Positions 35,438 to 43,694 of a stretch of 64,000 nucleotides of DNA are shown here, piece after piece; within the stretch, counting starts at the first letter, position 1, and each line of letters opens with the position of its first letter. Under the pieces are notes generated by a model. That model ran no database searches, had not been told where the DNA came from, and was given only the letters and a program-made list of their open reading frames with translations. A program made the position numbers and the translations under genes. The stretch is from Planctomycetales bacterium 10988 (GTDB lineage Bacteria > Planctomycetota > Planctomycetia > Pirellulales > Pb10988), in assembly GCA_009664345.1 (NCBI GenBank), contig CP043547.1, positions 5,422,709-5,486,708 of the forward strand, written 5' to 3'.

Positions 35438-36271
35438 TCATTCGCCAGAAGCCGCTTGCTCGCTTTCCGCGTCGTTGCTCTTGTTCTTATCGTTTAGGCC
35501 TTTTGAGTCCACAGCTTCTTCCGACATTGGCAACGTCGGCGGGGCGTCTTGTTCTTGTTCGCCCAAACAAGGCAACAGCCAAACTTCTTCGAAGAGTTCG
35601 TCCTGGTGCGTTCGATAACCATGATGCCGCACGAGTTCGAGCATTCCTTGGAAGAGTCCCATCAAGCCGGATTTGTGCATCCCCGGTTGAAAAAGGTCCG
35701 TCAAGGCAACTTGTTCGTCTTGTTGCAAACGCTTTTGAATCCGCTCCATATGCTTTTCGAGCGGTGTTTCATCATAGGTAATATTCGTGCCAGGGGTCAC
35801 CTCCCGATCTCGCATAATCCGCCCATAGGCACTCACCAAGTCCCAAAGTTCCACTTCGCGAATCGGTTCGTGAGCGGGATTTTTCTCTCTCGGAGGGAGA
35901 TCATTCCCGCGGCGAGCAAACCGTTGTTGCCAAATTCTGCCTCGTTCTTCCAGTTCCTGAGAAGCATCTCGGAGCTGTTTGTATTCGATCAATTGCTGGA
36001 TAAGGTCTTCTTGAGGTTCCTCAAGTTCAGGCCCTTCCTCGGCTTGCGGCAATGCCTGCCTAGCTTTAATCTCGATGAGGCTACTGGCGAGCACCAAAAA
36101 ATCCCCGACTTCTTCCAGTTGCAGTTCTTGCATTAACTCCAAGAAATCCAGGTATTGTTGCGTAATGGTCGAGATGGGAATCTCGAAAATATCCACTTCA
36201 TGCCGCCGCACCAAGTAAAGCAGGAGATCGAGCGGTCCTTGATAATTGTCGAGTTCGACTTGATATTCCAT
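35438..36271 (-). CDS. scpA: Segregation and condensation protein A
   Basis: 277 residues from the ATG at 36271, where the family's normal opening YQVELDNYQGPLDLLLYLV begins; GGGGG lies a few bases upstream. ScpA is the kleisin that bridges the two SMC heads in the chromosome-condensing complex. The N-terminal helical domain (1-95), a charged middle and a winged-helix-like C-terminal part (about 170-235) are present, followed by an acidic tail. scpB and smc are not in the window. Confidence 0.93.
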   Translation of the reverse strand: MEYQVELDNYQGPLDLLLYLVRRHEVDIFEIPISTITQQYLDFLELMQELQLEEVGDFLVLASSLIEIKARQALPQAEEGPELEEPQEDLIQQLIEYKQLRDASQELEERGRIWQQRFARRGNDLPPREKNPAHEPIREVELWDLVSAYGRIMRDREVTPGTNITYDETPLEKHMERIQKRLQQDEQVALTDLFQPGMHKSGLMGLFQGMLELVRHHGYRTHQDELFEEVWLLPCLGEQEQDAPPTLPMSEEAVDSKGLNDKNKSNDAESEQAASGE

Positions 36272-36483
36272 CGAAATTCCCCCGAGATTCGGCAACTGAC
36301 TGCGGAGATTGTCGCGATTATTGGCAAATGAGTAAAGCGATCTTTTCAGAAAGGGGTGCTTGTGGGAAACGCCGACATATTGCCCGAAAGACCGCTTTGA
36401 ACTTGACTTGAGAAATCGACTCGGTTTAAAACCCTCTTTGCTCCTGACCTTTCTTTGTCATCATTTCAAATTGCAGAATCACT

Positions 36484-37875
36484 ATGTATCGACGGCACGG
36501 GCAAAAACTCGCCTGGGTGTTTTTAGGCAGCGACTTGGCGGTGACCGCCGGCAGTTGGTTCGCGGCTTATGGCGTTCGCTATTCGCTGTGGGAAGCTCCG
36601 CAAGGAATCCCCGATCTCGGGTCGGTCGCTGGACTTTTACCGATCGTTTTAGGGTTAGCCGCGTTTTCTTATACACGCTGCAAGTTCTATGATATCCACC
36701 GCTTACAGAAATTGCCGCAAGAAGCTGGGCTGATTCTCAAGGCAAGCGGACTCTTGGCAATTCTGATCATTGCCGCAGTTTTTTGCGTGAAGGATGTTTA
36801 TTTTTCGCGGCTGGCGTATGGTCTTTTCTTTCTGATCAATGCCGGATTGTTGCTGCTGTGGCGAAGATTGGCCTGGTCACTTTTGATTCGATTACGCGAA
36901 CGAGGCTTGAATCAAGGCCGGGCGGCGGTCTTAGGAAGTGGCCGTTTAGCTAGAAACGTCGTCAAAACCTTACAAGCGAATCGCTGGACAGCCCTGGAAG
37001 TCCAAGGGGTCATTGACGATGAAAGGCCGGAAACGCTCCCTGGCTCGATTCCCTATTTAGGCACTTTAAAAGAACTCCCTAAGCTAATTCAGAAGCATGA
37101 CTTAGATCACCTGTTCTTTGCTCTTCCTTTGAAACAATACGGAGAATTGGACCGAATTACGCGATCACTCGCTGACTGTCAGGTGGAATTGCAAATGATT
37201 CCGGACATGCCGCAGTGGTCCGGGATGCACCTCCGGACGTGGGATTTGGAGGGAATGACCTTCTTGAGTCTGCGAGAAATCCCACAACAGCGAGGGTTGT
37301 TACGGTGGAAGCGAGGGCTTGATTTTCTACTCGCTAGTTTGGCCTTAGTTATTTTAAGTCCGTCACTTGCGTTGATTGCACTCTTGGTGAAAGTGTCGAG
37401 CAACGGGCCGATTTTCTACCGACAAACCCGCACAACGTGGCGAGGCCAGGACTTCGAAATGTTGAAGTTTCGCACCATGCGGGTGGATGCCGAACAGCAG
37501 ACCGGGGCTGTTTGGGCGAAGAAGGGCGATCCCCGTTGTACAGCGATCGGAAAGGTCTTGCGAAGTACCAGCCTCGATGAATTGCCACAGTTATGGAATG
37601 TCGTCCGAGGCGAGATGAGTCTGGTTGGGCCCCGACCAGAACGACCGGTCTTCATCGAAAAATTCCGCCAAGAAATTCCTCATTATCATTGGCGGCATCA
37701 GGTCAAAGCCGGAATCACCGGTTGGGCGCAAGTCCATGGATGGCGAGGAAATACGTCACTTCGCAAACGGATCGAATACGATCTCTATTACGTCAATCAC
37801 TGGTCCTTGTGGCTTGATTTGAAGATCCTCATGCTGACCATCTGGCGGGGATTTTATCATCCCCACGCCGGGTAA
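36484..37875 (+). CDS. Polyprenyl-phosphate glycosylphosphotransferase (WbaP/EpsE type)
   Basis: Moves a sugar-1-phosphate from a nucleotide sugar to undecaprenyl phosphate, the first step of exopolysaccharide or O-antigen assembly. 463 residues. Four membrane spans (about 10-30, 45-65, 80-100, 108-128), a Rossmann-like middle (AAVLGSGRLARNVV, 155-168), and the catalytic bacterial sugar transferase domain (about 273-463): KRGLDFLLASLAL, FEMLKFRTM, STSLDELPQLWNV and MSLVGPRPERP. No initial-transfer partner genes or Wzx/Wzy genes lie beside it. The start has no ribosome site but fits the family opening. Confidence 0.92.
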   Translation: MYRRHGQKLAWVFLGSDLAVTAGSWFAAYGVRYSLWEAPQGIPDLGSVAGLLPIVLGLAAFSYTRCKFYDIHRLQKLPQEAGLILKASGLLAILIIAAVFCVKDVYFSRLAYGLFFLINAGLLLLWRRLAWSLLIRLRERGLNQGRAAVLGSGRLARNVVKTLQANRWTALEVQGVIDDERPETLPGSIPYLGTLKELPKLIQKHDLDHLFFALPLKQYGELDRITRSLADCQVELQMIPDMPQWSGMHLRTWDLEGMTFLSLREIPQQRGLLRWKRGLDFLLASLALVILSPSLALIALLVKVSSNGPIFYRQTRTTWRGQDFEMLKFRTMRVDAEQQTGAVWAKKGDPRCTAIGKVLRSTSLDELPQLWNVVRGEMSLVGPRPERPVFIEKFRQEIPHYHWRHQVKAGITGWAQVHGWRGNTSLRKRIEYDLYYVNHWSLWLDLKILMLTIWRGFYHPHAG

Positions 37876-37896
37876 CAGCCACAGAATGACACAAGT

Positions 37897-38394
37897 CTAA
37901 TCCTGCCGAGGATGGACCTCTTTGTGAATGACCTCCCCTTCCAGGACGCGATCCGAGGAAGTATTTGGGGAAGAACTCCATCTTTGCTCGGTTCGTTCTT
38001 GCCCCATCTGCGTGATTTTCACGGTCTGCACTTTGACATTCTTCTTGAGATTTGCCACCACCGAGCGTTTGTAAAGCTCGCGAATCGGCGGAATCAGCAA
38101 CGAAAAGCCGATCACATCGGTCAAAATCCCCGGCGTCACCAGCAAGATCCCGGCGATCAGAATCAGCACTCCATCCACAATCGCCCCGCTGGGGACTTTC
38201 CCTTGAGCCGACTCCATTTGAATGCGGCGAACGGCCGAAAGCCCTTCACTGCGGGCCAGGAGTGCCCCCAAAAAGCCGGTGATCAGGACGATTGCCAAGG
38301 TGATTTGCCAGCTGGTGACACTCGACAGCCAGAGCAAGAGTGTCAACTCAATCAGCGGCATAAACGTCAAAAGCAAAAACAGGCGAATAAACAT
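37897..38394 (-). CDS. fxsA: FxsA-family membrane protein
   Basis: 165 residues. Three membrane spans (about 3-22, 28-48, 75-98) with the family phrases LTFMPLIELTLLLWLSSV and DGVLILIAGILLVTPGILTD. FxsA in E. coli is an inner-membrane protein that relieves exclusion of phage T7 by the F plasmid; its normal role is unclear. The C-terminal tail is hydrophilic. It converges on the glycosylphosphotransferase gene. Confidence 0.88.
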   Translation of the reverse strand: MFIRLFLLLTFMPLIELTLLLWLSSVTSWQITLAIVLITGFLGALLARSEGLSAVRRIQMESAQGKVPSGAIVDGVLILIAGILLVTPGILTDVIGFSLLIPPIRELYKRSVVANLKKNVKVQTVKITQMGQERTEQRWSSSPNTSSDRVLEGEVIHKEVHPRQD

Positions 38395-38736
38395 AAGTCA
38401 ATATTATTTCTTAATTTAAATTTTTTTATTATTCTTGAAGAAAGCCTTGGGCTCTTCCCTTCCGCACGATGAATTATTCGTTTCAAGTTACAGGATCTTG
38501 TCCAGAATCCAGAATTTCCTGGCCCATTGTATTCTAACGAAATGCAAGATTCCTCGTTAGTCGCGCAGGCCCACTTTGAGGAGTAGAAAAGAAATTCCTT
38601 CGAGACTTCTCTTTTCTACGTTTCTGGAATTGAAAAGGATCAGGCTTCCAATCGTATCAATCATCAAATAAAGAAACCCTTGAGACGGCCTGAACCATTC
38701 CAAGGGTTTTGTTTTTTCAGACAAAGTCCGTTTGCG
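38395..38736. other. AT-rich intergenic region ending in a terminator
   Basis: About 340 bases. The first 50 are extremely A/T-rich just upstream of fxsA and probably hold its promoter. The end carries a terminator (38674-38709). No credible frame. Confidence 0.5.
38674..38715. terminator. Terminator hairpin, probably bidirectional
   Basis: AAACCCTTG (38674-38682) pairs with CAAGGGTTT (38701-38709) around an 18-base loop. On the plus strand TGTTTTTT follows; on the minus strand CTTTATTT follows. The minus-strand reading ends the TPR protein transcript whose stop is at 38737. Confidence 0.8.
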
Positions 38737-40653
38737 TTAGCGAACGGGATTCGCATTGAGCCGCTCAGAGAGTTGCTGGAAGGTTTGCGCTTCGGGCTGA
38801 TTTCCGACAAAGCGGTGCATTCCCGCGAGGTTTTTATAAGGCACCGCCAAGGCGGATTGCGGAAGATATCCCTCTTCGACGGCTTGTTCCATCTTTTTCA
38901 AGCCTTGCGTCGTGAGGGTGATCGCCTTTTCGCGTTCACCTTTTTTCCAATAAGCAATCGCCATTGTGACGAAGGATTCCCCCTGCCGACCTGCATCGGC
39001 CAAGGCATTTTCGGGAACCTGTTGATTTATCTTGGGAATCGACTTTTCAAACCAGGAGATTGCCCGATCGTAGTCTTGATATTTAATCAAATGGATCGAG
39101 CCGATGCGAAAGTAAAGCCGACCCAGTTGGTAATCCGCCCCGGCTTCTTCTTTGTGGGCAGCGAGTTCTTGCTCCAGCAAGAGGACCGCTCGATCTCCCC
39201 ACTTCAGGGCTTGTTCGAAATCTTCATTTGCCAAAAAGACCTGCATTGCTTCATGTAGCGAGCTGCCCATTTGCCATTGAATATCACTCTTCTCCGAGCG
39301 GGATTTGCTGTGAAGCATTCGTTTTTCGCCCGATTCGGTGAGAATCTCCGGCCAATTCCTTTCGCCAAAAGGAGCTTGCATGCCGACATAGGCATGGATG
39401 GCAGCCGTGGCGACTTGGAATTGGAAGTTGTCGTAAGCCGGGGTTCCTTCCGGAACAGCCTTCAGCAGGTTCTCCGCACGTTCGATCCACTTCGGCACGA
39501 CCTGGGGTTTACTTTTCCATTTTCCCCAAGCGATGTCCTTGGAAACGCCGAGGTGGGCATCGAGCAGAACTTCAAAGCCGACTTTCCTCAGTTCGGGAGT
39601 TTCGTGCTCGACTAATTTCTTGGCAATCAAAATCGCCTGCTGATGATATTCAATCGCTTTATGAAAGTCGTGGCTGGGGCCTTCTGCCAGGAGATTTCCG
39701 AGACGAGAATTGACGAGGGCCAAAACCTCCTGATCCTCGGTGTCCAATGTGAGGGCCGATTGTAAATCAACCACGGCTTGCGGATAGTTTCCTTTTTGTT
39801 CCCATAAATCGGCCCGAAAGAGGGCGTACTCCGCGGATTGTCCATCTCGCTGAATCGCATCGTTGAGGGCACTCAGGGCCTGCTCAAGTTCCCCCTGTTC
39901 GGCCAAGATCTTCCCTTTGAGAAAATGGGCTCTCGGGAAATTCTGATCCAGCTTCAAGGCGAACTCAATGTCTTGCAAGGCTTGATTGGGATTCCGAGGG
40001 GCATTGGCTTCCGCCCTTAAGATGAAAGGCTCTGGCGTAATCGTTTCGAGAACGATTTGCTTGACCATGGGGGCCTTGGGAGGGCTTTGCGGATCAAAGA
40101 TGAACATGACTCCACGTTCTGGAAACGCTTGACCAAGCGACTCTTCCCCGGCTCCTTGAATCGCGACGGGTTCCAAAAAGCTGAGAGAAAGGTCCTTCGC
40201 CAGGGCATCGCTCGGCACGGGCTGCCGGAGATTGATACTGACGCCATGGACATGCTTTTCGTCAACCAGAATCTCAACCGATTCAAATGGATCGCGGTGA
40301 TAAATGCGGCGTTCGAGGCCGTCTTGATAATCTTCTAAACTGGCCGGAAGTGGCCAGGTATTGTCAAGTTCTTCGACCGTGGTCGTGCCAGGTTGGACTC
40401 CGTAGAGTCGGGCTGGCTCGGCTTGGGTCACTTCTTCAGAATCAAATTGTGCCGCCAAGACACGAATCTCTCCCTGTTCCGAAGGCGTAGGACCGACCGC
40501 ACGAATGACGAGATTCGAGCTTTTCGGAACTTCCACCGGAGAAGGCCAATCCTGAAAAGGGTCAGCTTCTTGCGGGGCTTGGGCCCGAAGAGATGGGCAA
40601 AACCCAACGGCCCCAAAGAGAAGAAGAATTGATAAACATAGAGAGAATCGCAT
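38737..40653 (-). CDS. Exported TPR-repeat protein
   Basis: 638 residues from the ATG at 40653, where AGGAGG lies eight bases upstream and a signal peptide begins (MRFSLCLSILLLFGAVG, cut after RAQA). A longer frame to 40731 is unlikely. The first 230 mature residues have no recognised fold; from about residue 235 TPR repeats run to the end (ALQDIEFALKLDQNFPRAHF, ALSALNDAIQRDGQSAEYALF, AIEYHQQAILIAKK and others). An extracytoplasmic scaffold is likely. No operon partner is seen; the gene ends at a strong hairpin. Confidence 0.85.
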   Translation of the reverse strand: MRFSLCLSILLLFGAVGFCPSLRAQAPQEADPFQDWPSPVEVPKSSNLVIRAVGPTPSEQGEIRVLAAQFDSEEVTQAEPARLYGVQPGTTTVEELDNTWPLPASLEDYQDGLERRIYHRDPFESVEILVDEKHVHGVSINLRQPVPSDALAKDLSLSFLEPVAIQGAGEESLGQAFPERGVMFIFDPQSPPKAPMVKQIVLETITPEPFILRAEANAPRNPNQALQDIEFALKLDQNFPRAHFLKGKILAEQGELEQALSALNDAIQRDGQSAEYALFRADLWEQKGNYPQAVVDLQSALTLDTEDQEVLALVNSRLGNLLAEGPSHDFHKAIEYHQQAILIAKKLVEHETPELRKVGFEVLLDAHLGVSKDIAWGKWKSKPQVVPKWIERAENLLKAVPEGTPAYDNFQFQVATAAIHAYVGMQAPFGERNWPEILTESGEKRMLHSKSRSEKSDIQWQMGSSLHEAMQVFLANEDFEQALKWGDRAVLLLEQELAAHKEEAGADYQLGRLYFRIGSIHLIKYQDYDRAISWFEKSIPKINQQVPENALADAGRQGESFVTMAIAYWKKGEREKAITLTTQGLKKMEQAVEEGYLPQSALAVPYKNLAGMHRFVGNQPEAQTFQQLSERLNANPVR

Positions 40654-41062
40654 GACGTGTTCCTCCTGAAGCACGCATGAGCGTAGGTTGTCGAACCTCC
40701 CGTTCGACGATCCATCGTCGGGGTACGGCAAAAGTGGGCGTATCGTAGACCAAAAGGTTGTTTTGCGTCTAGGGCAGTTTTGGAGCTTGGAAAAGCGGGT
40801 CCGATTCCACCCTATTTATAGGGTTCTTGTCGATGGAGAAGCTTCCTCTCTTGAAACTCGCAGCCCCTTTAAAGCCTCTTTTCCCTGCAATTCCTTTAAT
40901 TTACCTAATCTGACTATTCAGCATGAGCCGATAAGGACTGTGGAGAAGAACTATCTTCTTCCAGTTGTGTAGATATCCAGAGTTTGTAAATCACCCCTCG
41001 CTTGCCAAATTCAAGCTTACTGGCGCAATCGCGTTCCCTCTGTTGCCCAGGGAAGGAATCCC
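40654..41062. other. Divergent intergenic region
   Basis: About 410 bases between divergent genes, so promoters for both must lie here; no strong -35/-10 pair was picked out. A small hairpin AGAAGA/TCTTCT is near 40942-40957. AAGGA lies five bases before the plus-strand start at 41063. Confidence 0.5.
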
Positions 41063-43222
41063 ATGTTCCGCTTCTTCCTCATGCTGGCCCTCTCGCTCGC
41101 CCCGTTGCAATCGCGTTCGGCGTTTGCCTTTGCCGAAATTGAAAGTGATCCCATCTCGACATGGGGACGTTTGGAATCGGCAAGGCCCCAGGCCGAGCCC
41201 AATCCATCGCTTCCGTTGCCTGGCTTCTTACCCAAACAGTTGCAACTCCCGGTAGAAATCTCGGTCGAGCCTTCAGCGTCCGATGAGGGGGAAGCCGAAG
41301 CACCGAACAACACGAAATCGATTGAAGTTGCCGAGCCGGTTGAAATCGTGGAGGTGGAAGAAAGCACCGCCGCCGCCCCTGCCGAACAAACCAAACAAGA
41401 GACAAAACAACAAACCAAACAAGCGCCCTCTTTAGACCCAATGCTCTTGTTGCAAATGCAGCGAGCAAGCAGCGAACGTACTCGATCGCATTCCCTCCTT
41501 CCTGCTCCGGCCTTTGCCATTCCTCATGCGGAAATGCCATCGCTTTCGACCGCTCTCTCCGGAGATGATGTCAAACCGATTCCCGGTCCGGTTCAAGTAG
41601 AAAAACAAGCCGAAGTGCTGATCCTGTGGAAGCATCCTCGCCAAACGATGCCGAATGGGAACCCTGCCTTGCCAGCCACGGTTTCGCAACAAGTGGCGGA
41701 CCCGCAGGCGATTGCTCCGCAGATTCCGTTCCGCTATTCGCTTTCGGGCACAACGATTTTGCCGGAGCTGACTCTCTTCAAACAACGTCCGATTACTCCG
41801 CGTTCGACCATTCAAGCCATCGAGCCGATCGCCCTTCCGGAAACTTCGCCGGCCAAGGTCTCCGCTCCGTTGGTGGAAACTAGCCCAGAGAAATCATCAG
41901 AAGAACTCGAAACTTCTCCCGCCGCCGAATCTCTTCTAGAAGAAATGGTGGAGATCGAAGAAATCCCCGAGATGGAGCAAGCTCCGGTTATCGAAGTTGT
42001 GGAACTTCCCGAAATGGCCACCGTCGAAAAGGAAGAGGCTTCTAGAGATGAACCGGCCATGGAAGAAATCCAATCCACTCCCAAAACGATGGAGCCAGCC
42101 GAAGCGCCGCAAGTCGTCGAGGTCGATCTCGATGATCCAAGTCTGTATGAATTCGAACTGATCGCCGAACTCCCCCAAGCCACTCCTTCCAAGCAAGAAC
42201 CGGTCACGGAAATACCCGTGAAGCGAGTCACCCCGGTGGTGGTTTCAACCGATCCGGTCCAAGAGGAGCTTCCCCAAGAATCGATGATGACCGTTTCCGA
42301 GATGACTCCTTCTTACTATGAGAATGAGTTCTTCGAAGAAATTCCCGTCGAAGCGATGGTAGGACAAGAGGAAATCGCCGAGGTTGAGGAGATCGAGGAC
42401 ACTCCCGCACCGATGGAAGTCGCCCAAGCCGAGCCGATCGAAGAAGTAGAAGAAAAGCAGGAAGACACCGTTTATCAATCGGAGATGTTCCAAGGGTTCG
42501 CCTTTGAAGAAATCACCGACGAGCCGCAAGCGGAGGAAGTTTCGGAACCGGCGGTCTTGCCTGAAGTCGAAACGAACCAAGCCGTTGAAATCGCCGATTC
42601 GCTCCCTTTCGAAGAGATCAAGGAAGAAACGCCCCAAGCGATGCCCGTCGCCGAACCGCAAGCGGAACCAAAAGTGGCCTTCCAAAAGCCAGCCTACTTG
42701 GATGAAAGTGGGATGCTTTCGGAAGACATGGTCGCCTTCGAACCGATCGTTACCGATCCTGAACTCGCCTGGTTGGAAGCCATCCAAGGGCAGATCGAAT
42801 CGTTCCTCAAAGTGGAACAAGCCAAGGATGGAGTGGCTGAAGCACTTGGACAGAATGCGGCTCCTGTCTCTCTTTCGGTTTCTCTCTTGCGAACTCCGTT
42901 TGCTCCTGAGATCGCCGGCGAAGTCGCCTCGCAGCTCTTCCCGTATTCCGTCGGTTATCAACCTCTTCCTGAAATCCAAATCGTCGTCCCGAAAGCCAAG
43001 CGACTCGAAATTGCTTGGGAACTCCCATCACGGGAAGCCTTGTGGGAGACCTATCTCCCAGGTTCTGGCGTGGAACTCTCTTGGGTTGCCCGAGAAGTAG
43101 GACACGTTTCTCGCTTGCGAGTCCTTTGGGAACTTGCCGTCTTGCGAGAAGAGCAAATCAACCTGGCTCGCGGCGATTATCAACATTCCAGCGAAGAGCA
43201 TGGAGAAACCATCCGCCGTTAA
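41063..43222 (+). CDS. Secreted Glu/Pro/Val-rich protein of unknown function
   Basis: 719 residues. A signal peptide (MFRFFLMLALSLAPLQSRS, cut near AFAFA), then about 550 residues of low-complexity, strongly acidic sequence dominated by E, P, V and A (PVEIVEVEE, EEIPEMEQAPVIEVVE, EEIPVEAM), with some repeats of the 'EEI-E' type, and a better-ordered C-terminal part (about 575-719) with hydrophobic heptads ending in LRVLWELAVLREEQIN. The middle must be disordered. No family recognised. A role as an extended, charged envelope or extracellular protein is inference. AAGGA lies five bases before the start. Confidence 0.8.
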   Translation: MFRFFLMLALSLAPLQSRSAFAFAEIESDPISTWGRLESARPQAEPNPSLPLPGFLPKQLQLPVEISVEPSASDEGEAEAPNNTKSIEVAEPVEIVEVEESTAAAPAEQTKQETKQQTKQAPSLDPMLLLQMQRASSERTRSHSLLPAPAFAIPHAEMPSLSTALSGDDVKPIPGPVQVEKQAEVLILWKHPRQTMPNGNPALPATVSQQVADPQAIAPQIPFRYSLSGTTILPELTLFKQRPITPRSTIQAIEPIALPETSPAKVSAPLVETSPEKSSEELETSPAAESLLEEMVEIEEIPEMEQAPVIEVVELPEMATVEKEEASRDEPAMEEIQSTPKTMEPAEAPQVVEVDLDDPSLYEFELIAELPQATPSKQEPVTEIPVKRVTPVVVSTDPVQEELPQESMMTVSEMTPSYYENEFFEEIPVEAMVGQEEIAEVEEIEDTPAPMEVAQAEPIEEVEEKQEDTVYQSEMFQGFAFEEITDEPQAEEVSEPAVLPEVETNQAVEIADSLPFEEIKEETPQAMPVAEPQAEPKVAFQKPAYLDESGMLSEDMVAFEPIVTDPELAWLEAIQGQIESFLKVEQAKDGVAEALGQNAAPVSLSVSLLRTPFAPEIAGEVASQLFPYSVGYQPLPEIQIVVPKAKRLEIAWELPSREALWETYLPGSGVELSWVAREVGHVSRLRVLWELAVLREEQINLARGDYQHSSEEHGETIRR

Positions 43223-43333
43223 GCTTGCGATATTTCCAGGAAACTGCTAGAAAATCAACGCCAAGGGGTAAGTTTTACTTGCTCCTTGGTTTGTTATATT
43301 TTCTACTGCATCATCAAGAAAGCTGGAAATCTG

Positions 43334-43558
43334 ATGAAGGTCATGCTCTCCGTGTTGGGAATTTTATTTGGCATCTTGGGAATGGGGTTCGGAGTCATCA
43401 GTTGGTATATTTCCTTCGGTGGGCTTTGGGATGATTACTCCACCCTGGCGGATGTGACTTGGCTGCTGGAAACGATTCTGACCGGGCTTGGTATCGCTTT
43501 CGTGGGCACCGGGGCGATTATCCCTGATGGTCCCGCTCAAAATCCCTACCGGCAATGA
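43334..43558 (+). CDS. Small two-span membrane protein
   Basis: 74 residues from the ATG at 43334, a better start than 43286 because the sequence then opens directly into a hydrophobic span (MKVMLSVLGILFGILGMGFG). A second span follows (LETILTGLGIAFVGTGAI) and the protein ends QNPYRQ. No family recognised. It sits between two large envelope-protein genes on the same strand. Confidence 0.7.
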   Translation: MKVMLSVLGILFGILGMGFGVISWYISFGGLWDDYSTLADVTWLLETILTGLGIAFVGTGAIIPDGPAQNPYRQ

Positions 43559-43694
43559 GAGCGGTGAAAGAAAACCTTTTTCGGGAAAGCATGGAACTTT
43601 TCTGGATTCTATGTCATCATAAGAGTGAAGAACCGGCCTGCCTCGAAGGTTCTCAGGCCCCCCACTGAACGCTTTTTGAGAGGAATCGATCGGG

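Noticed and set aside
41812-42979. Long minus-strand frames opposite the Glu/Pro-rich gene
   Set aside because: They are rich in Ser, Phe and Leu because they read the complement of GAA/GAG codons; no signals support them.
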